A stretch of DNA of 64,000 nt, from positions 2,883,712-2,947,711 of the forward strand of contig CM048841.1 in NCBI GenBank assembly GCA_026545765.1, read 5' to 3'. Both the position numbers and the translations under genes were made by a program. The DNA is from Plantago major. Lineage: Eukaryota > Streptophyta > Magnoliopsida > Lamiales > Plantaginaceae. This document shows, one piece after another, positions 1-11,888 of the stretch (position 1 is its first letter; the number at the start of each line of letters is the position of its first letter). The notes beneath the pieces were generated by a model. It was not told the DNA's origin and ran no database searches. It worked only from the letters and a program-made list of their open reading frames with translations.

Positions 1-186
1 CCCATCAATAGACCGTTATATTACTTGTATACTGCAATTCCATGTGATCTGGTTTCTTTTCCTCATAATTTGGCTGGTTCCCTGCAGTGTTTTATGTCGT
101 CTCGAGGAAGTCCAGTTTCTATAAAAAATTCAAGTCTGGATATTGGACTCCACCCAAAGTTTAAAGATGAAGACGGTGAAGCATGA
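1..186 (+). CDS. C-terminal end of an unidentified protein (gene enters from the left)
   Basis: The first 186 bases are open in one frame from base 1 to a TGA at 184-186, giving 61 residues that end in a charged tail (KFKDEDGEA). The reading contains YYLYTAIP and FPHNLAGS and has normal protein composition, so I take it as the 3' coding part of a + strand gene starting outside the window. A CTGCAG at 82-87 after a pyrimidine-rich stretch could instead be a splice acceptor, in which case only 88-186 is coding (phase 0). A shorter alternative frame, open from 69 and stopping at 162-164, is less convincing. I do not recognise the family. It faces the PDH E1-beta gene tail-to-tail, about 630 bp away. 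Confidence 0.6.
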   Translation, partial: PINRPLYYLYTAIPCDLVSFPHNLAGSLQCFMSSRGSPVSIKNSSLDIGLHPKFKDEDGEA

Positions 187-814
187 GTCAGAGGAAGTTG
201 ACGAGTGTAACAAGGACGTTGAACCATCCTTGTGGAAGTTATAGTGTAGCCGGATTAGGGCTCTACTTTTTATGGTTTGTCTAAGTTTTGGCATTGACTT
301 GTGTTGTCTTCTATAAACTCCTGATATGTCAACAATTTCCTTGGTTTCTCAAGTGAAAGCTAATGGATTCCTCTTATTATACACATCTTGAATTTGCCAC
401 AGGCATATGATTTTACAACACTAGAGGTGATACCATAGTATCCGTGGAGTGGATTTACTTCTATCGTGGATGAATTTTGTATAAATGCACCTCGTCAAGT
501 GAAAAACCGAAGCACATAGAGTGATTGTATCAGAACTGAGACTGAATTAGTTCCTGATTTCCAGAAGCATGTGAAGAGAATGAGAAATTGACTGGCTCTC
601 TCCCAGTAATTTTTACATTATGCATATTGCCAAAATTGCCAAAAAAGATATTGAAAACCTTATTTCCTGTGACTGTTTATACCTAACTAACCAGGTTGTC
701 AACCCTAGAATCATCCCATTTTCAAGAAGGTACACACCATACAGGCGTATAAAGAATTATTTGCACACGGAAAAATCAGTACAAGAAACATCTCTTTTCT
801 TCATATTTTTAACT
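187..814. other. Convergent 3' intergenic space
   Basis: This lies between the stop of the left-edge gene and the stop of the PDH E1-beta gene. It should hold the 3' UTRs of both. No other coding or RNA gene is visible; the short open frame from 620 overlaps the E1-beta last exon on the other strand and looks fortuitous. Confidence 0.5.
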
Positions 815-3800
815 TTATGCCGTTGCAGCCAAAGCAGAAGATCTGTAACAGGCCCTCTTCGCGGCCCGAACTATATCTTCAACCTGAAAAGCAGAATCCC
901 AAATGAATAACACACATAACAGGAACAAGGCCAACAATAAAGAAATTGTGCTCTGTTTTATACTGAAGAGGCAAGATCTATCAGTGGTTCGAGAGATGGT
1001 AAAAAATGTGAACTTAAGTACTAATAGAATGCAGTAAAAAAAGATGTTCAAATGATTAAAGTATACTCCAGAACTTCATACTTGACGCACAGCTTTTGGT
1101 GAAAAATTAAAATAAAACATGAAAATGTGGCAAAATGCAGGAGTATACTTTTAGTGACAAAATGTGTAATCTAAGCGTAAAATTAACATTTTTTAATTAG
1201 TTTTTATGTGTGGGGTAGTTCCCCTACTTTTGGTCATTTATGAAATTCTATGAGACACCTAAAAATGGAAAATATATGAAGTTTTGCAGGATGGATGGAG
1301 TATTGGACATGAGGAGAATCCCAGAAAGAATGCAACAGCATTAGACTAGTTGCGCCTTCAGATTCAACCATTTTAGATACCAGAAAAGTCTAGAAGCATT
1401 AAAGCAATCAAGTTATACAGGCCCCTTGTGCGTCCCTCGATTAGAGCAAGAAAACTGAATCATGGATGAAGGAATAACATACCTGTGGGAGTGCTAATCT
1501 CTCAAGATTTGCAGCATAGGGCATGGGAACATCAGCCCCAGCAATCCTCTGAACAGGGGCATCAAGATACTCAAAGCTATCTTCAAGAACAGATGCACTG
1601 CAAGCAATATATATAACATTAGCATGGCCAAAAAGTGGAAACTACATCTTGAGCAAGGATGAAGATGTGTAAGAAAATTACCAGATCTCAGCACCAACAC
1701 CGTGTTGAGGGAATCCCTCTTCAAGAGTTACAAGCCTATTGGTTTTCCTAACTGAAGCATTTATGGTAGATCTATCTAGAGGGCGAATCGAGCGAAGATT
1801 TATCACCTGCAGGAACCAGAAAGGTCCAGTTAAAACTCACTCTATTTCATTGGCTACTAAAATGATGAGACCTATTTGATATATGAGATACCTCGGCACT
1901 GATTCCTTCCTTAGCTAGAATGTCAGCAGCCTGCAAGTTTATATTGACGTATCAGATTGCCATATTAAAATTAAATATGGGCTTGTCTAGTTGAGTCACG
2001 GACCATAATTAATAAATTGCATCTATATAACAACAGATTCTACTCATGATTTACCAGACACGGAAAAAACAATTCCAGAGGATCAACTACTGCCTGGTGG
2101 ACAGAATGTTTAGTTTTTTAGGCCAGATGTAGAACCTCCTAGATAGATTACATGTATTACATGGTCCTAATAGCAATAAGAATAACTGGATGCTGGAAAA
2201 AAGATTGATGTTTATAGGTTAATATATTCATCACTTGCATGACACAACAAACCACATAAGCTCAAGTCGTGGTGGAAATTTGTAGGTAAACGGGACAATT
2301 TGAAACTTCAGGAAAAAAAATCCTGATTAACAACAGTACAACAGAATCAAGAGAACTGTAGATAAAAGATCTAGAATGCTAATGCACAAATTAAATGGAA
2401 GACTTAGGTTTTTCTGCATTGCTACGTAATGAACCCAGCTCCGTTGATAATACCAACTCCACAGGAACCGAAACATGTTTTGCAAGAGAAGCATAAACAT
2501 TGTTGCAATTGGACAATATGCAAACCAAAACAGGAGTATGCACATAAAATTAACTATATTATAAATTAAATAAGGACAGAAGAGGGTCATACAAATCAAT
2601 ATTCAACCACGTGTTCACTAAAAATAAAAATACAAATCAAAAGAATGCAGACCTGGAGAGCATAACCAACCATCTTCGAGAAAGCAGTAATAGTGACATC
2701 CTTCCCTTGACGTTCTATCTGGCAAAAGATTTAATGAACAGGAATCAATAAGTATTTACAGGTTAGCAGAGAGCCCATCGCATGTTCACTTGATATACCT
2801 TAGCTTTCCCAATGGGCAGAGAAAAACTGGAATCAAGGACTTCATCTGATACCGGGAAAGATTCACCATAACTGTTCAACAAAGGTCAATCCAAGGAAAA
2901 GTAAGATAAATCCAGAGTGATGCTGAAATCACAACGTACTACTAGCAGAAATAAATAAAAAGTAGTACTATGCAAGTAGGGGCAAACTAATACTCACAGC
3001 AATTCATTTTCAAGGAACACAACAGGATCCGGGTCCCTGATGGCAGCTTTGAGCAGTCCACGGGCATCTTCTGAAGAATAAGGAGTTAATACCTTTAATC
3101 CTGGACAGGCACCAAACCATGCTGCATAACACTGCAATAAATAATAGGTCATATAAATATATGCAGGTAACTTGGTATCTTGACACAAATATTACTTTCC
3201 ATATAAATAAATTTCACAGGATGGGCCATTGAAGTACAACTGATTTTCAGCTAAGATTTGTTTCATATGTTTATTTATCAATAAATTTGTTCAAGCCTTT
3301 AACAGTTCATGCTCCCTGACTCGATGAGTCTTGAAGATGTTCCCAATTGTAACTTCTTGATCAAGTATCCCGAAGAAGCTTTTGGAAGGCAAGTATCTAA
3401 TATTCCTCATGGAGGATAGGAAGCCACTTGGAATACGAACTTACTCATTCTGTTTCTTCCGTCCCGATAGACCATACTACTACAAAATACTTGCATGATT
3501 CAAGTATTTACAGAAGATCGGAATGAATGACAGCCTAATAGTTAACCATAGTAAGACTACTTTGTGTGGTAATTAGATTCATACCTGAGAATGTTGAGCG
3601 CCAACACCAGCAGCAGCACCATTAGGTCCTCGGAAAACAATAGGTACTGATATTTGACCAGCAGACATGTAATTTGATTTTGCGGCAGAATTGATAATGT
3701 GATCAATAGCCTGCAATTTCCATGTTAAGTACTCATTTGCTTCACTTAAACTAGTACTTTTGTGAAAGTATACGCCTAACAAACATAATATTTGATCATA

Positions 3801-6800
3801 CATGCATAGCATTGTCAACATCCAACCAGAAAAAATAGCTTCTAAAACATGTATTTGTAGTTAAAAGTATCAAGAGAACTAGTATTTCTTACCTGCATTG
3901 AGAAGTTAAAAGTCATAAATTCGATTACAGGCTTCAGACCATAGTATGCAGCACCAACACCAATTCCAGTAAACCCAGCCTACATACCAATATTACATGG
4001 ATCAGAATACATATTTATTTTATTTTATCTTTCCTCAATTTAATTCCACAATTGAGATAAGGTAAAATGGTGAACCTCAGTGATGGGTGTGTCTACAACC
4101 CTCTCTGGCCCGTATTTTGCTAGAAGCCCTTTGGATATCTGACACCGAAGATCAAATCAGAACTGGCAGTAACATAAATAAATCCACAATCAATTCAAGC
4201 AAGACTCACCTTATATGCACCTTGATATTCACCGACCTGTAAGGTAATACTAAAAACGTCAACAAGTATGATGAAAGGTTCAAAAGGCAGAGAACGAAAA
4301 AGAAAAGGAAGAAGTAAGAGCACTGCTAGCATACTAAGTATTTCCTAAAACCTGTTAAATTTCTGAATTTAGTAAACAGATTCCTGATTTTAATCATGGC
4401 CCACACTAAAGATAGAGATTGCTCACATAATTCTTTACAAGTAAGCATGCTTAAAACTATGATAGGCTAGACTTTAGAAATAATAATAAAAATGGGTGAA
4501 CTGATTTTAGTTTTATGATATATAATGACCACAAAGTATTTAGGGAGGAGCTTAAAGCAGAGGAAAATTACAGGCAATATACTATCATGATCTAAGCCAT
4601 ATGCTCCCAGAATCCATAAGTGAACTCTGCAGTACCTCTTCTCCCATAACAAAGACCTTGGGGTCAGCGGCCATCTCTTCATCAAGTGCTGAATTTAAAG
4701 CATCACGCACAGTCATCTGCAATGAATAGTCAAAGAAACCTCAGTCACCATAATCACAACACCAAATAACAAAATGCCCGGTTGCCTTCAGGGCAGAAAA
4801 TGTTGCTCCATGTAAATAATTATTGTAGTTTAGCAGGGAAACAAACTTTTTTCAAATAGTTGGATCATGACATTAATACATTATTACATTTGATCATGTA
4901 AACAAATCATTTTAGTATAGTGACATTAACTAGATTATATATATGGTTTACTGAAACAACATAAGACATAACAAAGATGTGCTGCTGCAGGAACAACTAA
5001 GAGCTTTATCCTAGTAACTTGGGGTACGTTATAATGAATTAATGATGTACGTGGTACCAATAGTGTGTATTTAATAACAAAAGAGCCATAGAACTGCTAG
5101 GTCAATCCGGTCAACTGACAGTCACCAAGTCTCCTAAAATCAGTATATTTTACATAATTCTAGTGTGAGTCACTATCAACCTTAAGCTTTTCTGTAATAA
5201 TTCGAGTTTTTCGGAATAATTCAGACCCATGGACTCCACCCGTCAGGGTAGGCATCTGTGTTTATAAACCTGAGTTTTCAATGCGGCTGCCATAGAAGGG
5301 GAGTGTGCCACACCTGTCTGCTGCAAGATCCACACAGCAAGTGTTTTGCTGAAGAGACAATAGTGGTCGCTATGGCACTAGATATCGTGGCCTAGCAGAG
5401 GTATAGCTGCTAGAGAAAAATGGGTTAAAATCTGGGGTGTAAATGAGCCAAAAGACGGCAAGCTGTCCAGGTTGAATCGAGTTCTTGTGTCTTTCAGCAA
5501 ATTTATGCTCATCTAGTCTCAATTCCAAAAACTTCCTAGACAAACCCTCCACGCTTTGGTTGTCGTTACTTGGGAAGAATGACCTTTTATAGTTCTTTAT
5601 GAATATCCAGAACTATTAATTAATAATAAAAAACTACTGTACTATTTTTTAAGAACTTTGCACAGAAAAAATTACTGAACTTGCATACAAATTTCACAAT
5701 TGTAATCCTCCTGAATTGATAATATATCAATGCCCAAGACCAATATTTTACATGTACAAACAACTCGAAAAGAATTTCTTATGCTACTATGTGTGCAATG
5801 CCCACATTAATGAGAATATCTTCAGTTCCCACACCATTAATTTCAGTATAGACACATATAAAAGGGCATGTGAAATTGTGAATTAACAGCACAATCATCT
5901 TATACATGTGATTTCTCTTAAAAGCCCAACATTCCGTATTACATAACATATTCTGTATATGGGTTGAACTTACACTTCAAAGATACCGGATATAATAGCT
6001 GTATAAAACTTGAACGGCACTTCTACACGTAAACATATCTGCCTCTATTCTATTAGCGGCACTTCTACATTCAACCCATCTACCAGTATAATATTGTTAA
6101 CTTCAATATCTCCCCTTCTTTTTTTAAAAGGATAGACCTATAAATCTGAACTGGCTACTCAATATATGGAATAAACCAAACAAAATATCTAGATATATAT
6201 ATGTAAGCCAAGTGACTTTAAAAAAGATTTTGAAATACCAGTAATACCCAATCCAATTCTGTAGTTAGGAAAGACCTCTTGCCAAATGAGAAACTTTTAA
6301 GTTTACACATAATCATATGACCAAATACCCGAAACCACTGTTTAAAATAACCAATTAGCAGAAGTTCCCCATGTTAAACTAATTAACAAAGAAGTGAAAG
6401 TCTTAGAAAATAACCAGTCTTCCCTAAACATTAGGAAAACCCACACCACCACTCACCCAGGTATTTGTCACACTCCCCTAATTTAGACTATTGTGTGAAT
6501 TCTCTTCTCAACATAGAAACCCATGTGTTAAGTTTTATATGACAACAGCCCTCCACTCACCCCTTGCCTTGCTAAAAAGGTAAGTTCAGTTTCAGTTGAC
6601 TGAAACCAAAAGAAATGACCTCATCTCTCTTCTAAATCAATTGTAGCATATACCTACTACTCCGGAAGACGCAAGTAAAACAAAATGTATCGAATAATGT
6701 AAAAACAAAGCAAAACTTGTGTGTGGATCTCACCTACGGTTGCAAGGGCAATGCGTTTGACTTCGTTAACTAAGGTTTTACTTTTATCAATCAACTATAC

Positions 6801-7280
6801 ATGGGGGGTTTATCCAAATCAAGAAGAATACTCCATCACTAAGCACTTTCCACTAAAAGGTATTGATAACTAATTCCATACAAACCACATACGCAAGCAT
6901 CAAGTAAACTACACTTTCACGTCATTCCAAGCTAAAACACTAAAACAAAACATTAAACACGCAATTCCCAAAGACAAGAAGTAGATGCCAATTTACCTGC
7001 TTTCCAGATGAGGCAAAAGCCCTGGAAGCAATAACTCGAATTCCTTGCTCCAAACTCTACAATAAACAAAAAAAACGAGCATTAAAATTCATCAAATCAA
7101 TGAATCAATAGCAATAACTCGAATTCCTTGCTCCAAACTCTACGGTAAAAAACAAAAAACGGGAATTGAAGCATGAAATTCATCAAATCAATAGCAATTA
7201 CAGCAATTAGAGTAGCAATTAGAGCATACCAGAGATGGATTGGGTATGGAAGCTACTCTTTGCCTAATAAGCCCCAACAT
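815..7280 (-). CDS. PDHB: Pyruvate dehydrogenase E1 component subunit beta, mitochondrial
   Basis: Fourteen coding exons with GT-AG borders read on the minus strand: 7230-7280, 6997-7056, 4636-4716, 4210-4236, 4076-4138, 3893-3979, 3585-3710, 2998-3131, 2799-2871, 2653-2718, 1892-1930, 1682-1806, 1483-1597 and 815-883. Together they make 1116 nt, 371 residues, close to the usual plant length. Residues 1 to about 35 ([11 protein letters not shown]...) are a basic, Ser-rich mitochondrial presequence. The pyrimidine-binding transketolase domain starts near 38 ([11 protein letters not shown]) and has the cofactor-contacting [13 protein letters not shown] block at about 61-73. The C-terminal transketolase domain includes [10 protein letters not shown] near 271-280. 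With E1-alpha the product decarboxylates pyruvate on thiamine diphosphate and passes the acetyl group to E2 in the matrix. The start is the only ATG giving the presequence. A (GA)n run at 7408-7427 lies in the 5' leader or promoter. Intron 1 carries a partial copy of exon 2, and the last intron carries a MITE. Confidence 0.95.
1066..1300. mobile_element. Stowaway-like MITE in the last PDHB intron
   Basis: A 235-bp segment runs from CTCCAGAACTTCATA to TATGAAGTTTTGCAGGATGGATGGAG. Its ends are imperfect inverted repeats and it is flanked by TA on both sides (1064-1065 and 1301-1302), as expected for a Tc1/mariner-derived MITE. It has no coding capacity and sits between the last two exons. A related end seems present near 18675-18695. 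Confidence 0.6.
7028..7143 (-). repeat. Tandem duplication of the 5' part of PDHB exon 2
   Basis: The 33 bases at 7028-7060 recur exactly at 7111-7143, an offset of 83 bp. On the gene strand each copy has GTAG followed by the first 29 bases of exon 2. The intronic sequence after copy one (A-rich, then ATTCATCAAATCAATG) is also loosely repeated after copy two, so the event was an 83-bp tandem duplication. The upstream copy (pseudo-exon 7111-7139) keeps the acceptor but has no donor; the real exon 2 (6997-7056) continues to its own donor. Confidence 0.85.
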
Positions 7281-8123
7281 TTTGTCCTTGTCTTTAGAAG
7301 AGCACCCTAATTGACAAGAAAGAAAAGCAATAAAGATCCGATTTTGAGAATCGAATGAGAAAAACTGGTGATGGAGAAGAAGGAACCTTGTTGCTGGTTG
7401 TGGTTGGTGAGAGAGAGAGAGAGAGAGCAATTGGTCTCTGCTGCTTTTTGTATACTAACCTACCTGTTGGTCGAGAAAATGATGGTGGCGTATTTCTATA
7501 TTCAGTAAATTGATGATGACGGTGTCACACTCTAGCCTATCATTTGTAAAGGGCTTTTTTGGATCCCAGTACGAAAATTGGGCCCAAAGTCTAGGTAGAT
7601 ACGTTTTTATTTTCGTACCTGTAATACAATACGAAAAGTTCGGTGTAGGTACGAAAATTTTCAGCCCAGTGGTTTTTAATTGCAAATTGATCCCTACCAC
7701 ACATTTCGATGAAAAGGTAAATTGTAATAGGCCCCTAAGTAGATATACAGGCTGTGATTTCATCGGGGAAACCAAAAAATTCAAATTTTGCAATTCCAAG
7801 CACATCTACTCAGCTATTACTGTGCAAATCTCACCAAAATCAATTCTCCAACATTCTATCAGCTCTCTATGTTTTATTGTGTTTGTGTTGTTCCTTAACT
7901 GTTGTTTTCTGACTTTAAATGCACATTCTTCTTGTTTTGCACATACATTCAGATCCAAAAAATCCCCAACTAAGCTTTTCGGTGAAGTTTTCGTGGATCT
8001 TCTCCGTTCAGTCGACAAAGCTCATCGTCTCCGGTTAAGTGTTCTCCATCTACATAGATTCAGATTTCCGTTCATCCGACACCTGCGATTCCTCACCTCG
8101 TCTGTCTTAGTTCTGCAATCAGA
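7281..8123. promoter_or_regulatory. Divergent promoter region between PDHB and the WVD2-like first exon
   Basis: The 843 bp between two opposed start codons should contain both promoters and 5' leaders. Visible features are a (GA)n tract at 7408-7427 on the PDHB side, a repeated GTACGAAAA word at about 7569-7660, and a pyrimidine-rich leader-like stretch at 7830-8110. No clear TATA box was assigned. Long open frames here on both strands overlap one another and show no family features, so I do not call them genes. Confidence 0.45.
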
Positions 8124-8192
8124 ATGGGAGAGTCAACCTGTTTTGTTCGTGGCTTCTCTTATGCTTCTGCCATACCCAATGAATCCACACAG
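8124..8192 (+). CDS. First exon of a WVD2-like / TPX2-family gene (remainder not found)
   Basis: An ATG at 8124 opens 23 codons beginning MGESTCFVRGFSYASAIPNE and ending in CAG directly before a GTGACA donor at 8193. This resembles, from memory, the N-terminus of plant WVD2-like TPX2-domain microtubule proteins, which begin MGE(S/A)xC with an FSYASxIPNE block. The expected continuation (a LGESxSFGRF segment and the basic TPX2 motif) was not found on the + strand up to 22 kb. The downstream sequence is instead a degenerate minisatellite and transposon debris. It may be a remnant or a gene with a very long intron; the product assignment is tentative. Confidence 0.45.
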
Positions 8193-8269
8193 GTGACAAC
8201 CAGAACCCACCTTTTTGTTTTTTCTCAATTGGGTTCTTGTTTAGAGTAGTCTTTGGGTGTGTGAGACTG

Positions 8270-8960
8270 ATTAGAGCTGTGGTTAGTGAAGAAAGATTGG
8301 AACTTTGCTTGATTGCTTATGTTTCTTAGCTGAATTTGAAATGGTAGTGTTGTTTTGTTGTTCTTTTTGAACGATTTCTTGGATGTTATACTGTTTAGAA
8401 CTTTAATGAGATGTGCTTAGTGTAGAAAGATTGGAACTTTGCCAGTTTGCCTGGTTCCTTCTGTTTTTAGTTGAATCTGAAATGGACATTGAAAAAGACT
8501 GTTGTTTTGTAATTATTTTAGAGTGATTTCTGGGAGATTATATTGTGTATTGTTATAATGAGCTGTGATTGGTGAAGAAAGATTGGAACTTTGTGTGATT
8601 GCTTATGTTTCTTAGCTGAATTTAGACTGGTAACTGAATAATACTGTTGTCTTGTGGTTCTTTTAGAATGATTTCTGGGTAATTATACTGTTTAGAGATT
8701 TAATGAGCTGTACTTAGTGTAGAATGACTGGATTTGAAATGGACATTGAATAAAACTGTTGTTTTGTGATTCTTTTATAATGATTTCTGGGAGGTTATAC
8801 TTTTTTAGAGATTTATTGAGCTGTGATTAGTGAAGAAATGTTGGAACTTCGCTTTCATTACAAAAAGGCAGAAATTTTGGAGCTTTATTGAGCTGTGATT
8901 AGTGAAGAAATGTTGGAAATGTTGGAGCTTTATTATCTATCTCCATCTGGAAATTTTGAG
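8270..8960. repeat. Degenerate tandem repeat (units of about 70-150 bp)
   Basis: A module containing GTGAAGAAAGATTGGAACTT, TGTTTCTTAGCTGAATTT and a TTTCTGGGAGATTATACTGTTTAGA-type part recurs at about 8287, 8424, 8574, 8720, 8834 and 8902. Spacing shrinks to the right and copies diverge, so this is an old minisatellite. If the exon at 8124-8192 is real, the array lies in its first intron. Confidence 0.7.
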
Positions 8961-9269
8961 AAGAATGACTGACTAAAGCTTTTTCATCACAAAAAGGCAG
9001 GCATGTAATTTGTTCTACTAAATGTGTCATGATATTTCCTCTGTTTTATGTGGTTCTAAGTTAATACTAGAGTTAAGCTAGAGGTTTCATCTTTGGAAAT
9101 TCTTTTTCTTTGCATTTTGTTTATTTGTGCAGAAGCCTTCTATGCTCCAATATGTTTAATTGTTTATGAAAAGCCTTACCGAATATCTTCAAGAAAGTTT
9201 CTTCTTTGAGTCTTTATCCTAATGGTAATCTCTAATACTTGCAACGAGATTTCATGGGCTTCTTATTTG

Positions 9270-9436
9270 CGTTACAGTTATTGGCTGCTTGATGATTTTG
9301 AATAAATTATCTATCATTCCTGGAAGGTCAGATGACAATACTAGAGCTGAAGTGACTCCAGAAGATGTGCAATTCAAGCATAAGTACCTAACAAGAGCTC
9401 TAACTAAGGAAATGGAGGAAGCATGGAAATGCTGTT
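9270..9436 (+). pseudogene. Exon-like coding fragment of unknown family
   Basis: After a GTTACAG acceptor-like site at 9273-9279, one frame stays open to a TGA at 9434-9436. It includes the soluble, charged block TRAEVTPEDVQFKHKYLTRA and then KEMEEAW. Composition is protein-like and unlike the repeats around it. No partner exons or family can be named. It could be a remnant of the gene starting at 8124 or a captured fragment. Confidence 0.3.
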
Positions 9437-10580
9437 GAATCAATACTCAGTACTTGGACAATTCACCCAACAAATAGTCATGGGAAATGGCCTTTTTTTT
9501 CATTATTTCGTATATGATCTTGGTCAATCATGTGTTAGATGGATCCATAATTTAACATTTAACTTGTTCCCTTTTTTTTACATAACTTGTGGATGCAAGA
9601 CACATTTTCTAAAATATTCACCTTATAGTTTTACAAAAAAAAAAAAACCAATTAAAAATTCAACTTATAACTTGTATTTTGATGTTTTACAAAAAAAACA
9701 GTCAATTAAATTCTAAAAAATTTAAAATAAAATAGCCAGCATAAAATTATTTACATTAAGAATTACAATTTCAAAAATAGCCAATCAACATTAAGTCACA
9801 CAAAAACAACATATAATTTCAAAAAACAGCCAATTAAACATTAAATTTCAAAAAATAGCCAACATTAAATTTCCAAAAAACAGCTAACTAAACATTTAAT
9901 TTCGAAAATAGCCTATTTAGTCGGAAAAACAGCCCATTTTGTAAGAAAAAACAGCCCATTTAGTAGAAAAAAACAGCCCATTTTGCATAAAAATAGCCAA
10001 TCAACATTAAATTTCGAAAATAGCCAATCAAAATTAAATTTCCAAAAAAAGTCCAGAATACAATCTATTCAACATAGGAATTAAGTAGACTACTACAACT
10101 GACATATCATGATTTCCAGCAAACTATATATAAGTAGCCTAGAGCTTCTTATATTTTTTTGATTTTACAGATTACAATCTAGTTTATTAGACAACTATTT
10201 GAAACATTTTTTACATTTTACAGATTGTACTCTAGTTTAAAATCTATTTTCCAGCCAACCTAATAATTTCTTATAATACTATTATATTTAAAAACTGTTA
10301 CTAATCTACTTTTCCAAAAAATTCCAGAATGCAAATAGCCAAGTAAATAAATCTAGTGATTAAGCAAAAATAGCCAAGTAACTAAATAATTACCAGCACA
10401 CTACAACAACTTCCAGACTACTATCATACAAATCAAAAAAATTCTGGAAAATTTGTCTAATAGTTCACCACCTCCCAATATTTATCATTTATAAACAGGA
10501 ACACAAATAGTTAAAATATAAGAAATTCAAATTCAAATAATTGTTTATTACTTAACAAACATTAAGAAGTAGAAATAGTA
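9437..10580. repeat. AT-rich region with a short tandem array (AATAGCC/ACAGCC words)
   Basis: From about 9640 to 10060 the sequence cycles through AAAAAACAGCC, AATTAAACATTAAATTTC and AAAATAGCC words every 25-40 bp. It then grades into AT-rich sequence with scattered copies near 10330-10380. No coding frame of note is present. Confidence 0.55.
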
Positions 10581-11641
10581 CCCTAGATTTGACGTTGCTT
10601 TAATTCCTAGCGGCAATAGCACATGGCCCTGACAAAGTCTAATACTAAAATGGGGCTAAATGTAATTTAAGAAACTAGGTTTGGGGTAGCAAATCAAATT
10701 TTAGAAGTTGATGTACTGGAATCTAATGTGCTATTTTGTTTTAGTATCTAAGGAAAAACAAGAAAACCAATTCGTACTGGAATACAACCACCCCATTTGT
10801 AAAGTACTACTTCCTACTCAACTTCGTACATTAGCCTCAGCACGTAATTTTATACGAAAAATAATTTTAAAAAACAGTATTACTAATACCCTTACTGAAT
10901 TGTGCGACGTACTCGCACCTTGACCGGACCAACGTCCACCCATTGTGGTTTTGGATTGATTCGACTCTGACACTCTATTTAACACTGTCATATAAGCTAT
11001 TTTATCTGCCTGATAAGTTTATTTTCGAAATAAGCATGTTATGTGAACGTCAAGGCTTTGTTTAGTAAAACTAGTTTAAGCTAGTCGGTAGTTGATTTAG
11101 TAGTTAAGAAGCTAATTGATTTTGTTGGAGGTGTATAATAGATTAATTAGTTGATAAATTAGTTGAGTTGCTTAATCTGGTATATAAACCAAACCATCTA
11201 ATTTTATATATGTATGTGTTAACTTACGTGGACAAACTTATCAGATTAGCATGTTTATGAGCTACAAACTCTGCGTTCAATTAATATGATTTAATAATGT
11301 AAGATTTGATTGAATGATTGGTTTGAGTTGCTTTAAAATGATAGTGATTGAATTTGCTTAGCTTTAGGTGCAGATTGAATTTTCTTATTCTAGCCTCAAC
11401 AATAGTAATAATGAAAACAAGGAAGTGCATCTTTACTAAATTTGTGTAAGCAAGGTTGAATTGGCTATCTACCCATATAGTTGGATAATCTTGTCCTTTC
11501 TTAATCTTTTAGATCAAAATTAAACAAATATTTATTGGAACAAATGGGATATGACAAAATAGATCAGGCTAATGAATATCCTGATTTTTGTTAGTAATAG
11601 CAGTTTTAATTAGGTGTTGATGGCGAGTCAAGTGGGTAATA
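10581..11641. other. AT-rich intergenic sequence
   Basis: Nothing convincing is seen. A 71-codon frame at 10708-10923 lacks family features. Around 11060-11180 there are AGTTGATTTAGTAG / TTAGTTGATAAATTAG words that suggest an old transposon fragment. Confidence 0.35.
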
Positions 11642-11888
11642 CTCACTCCCTTTTTTATAAAACTTTCCATTTTACTATTCTGCAGTCAACTGTCTCCGAC
11701 TTTGACCATTAATTACTCCCAAGCTATAATAGTAAATAATTTAATTAAATCATATAATGAAAATTTAATTACTAAATTTTCATTATATGATTTTATTAAA
11801 TTATTTACTATTATCGTTTAAGAATTTGTGCAAATCGACAAGATCAATCAAAAGTCAAAATCGAAAGTTTTATAAAAAACGGAGGTAG
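11642..11888. mobile_element. Stowaway-like MITE, copy 1
   Basis: The ends are CTCACTCCCTTTTTTATAAAAC and GTTTTATAAAAAACGGAGGTAG, imperfect inverted repeats of the CTCCCTCCGTTTT type, with TA at 11640-11641 and 11889-11890. The interior is nearly palindromic around AATTTAATTACTAAATTTTC. The same interior occurs in the copies at 27416, 28783 and 32859. Confidence 0.85.

Noticed and set aside
7455-8018. Two minus-strand frames (116 and 70 codons) in the PDHB upstream region
   Set aside because: They overlap the plus-strand frame and the 5' leader; composition is not informative and no splice or domain support exists.
7510-8196. 228-codon plus-strand frame
   Set aside because: It crosses the divergent promoter and the candidate WVD2-like first exon in another frame, has no family features and overlaps open frames on the other strand.
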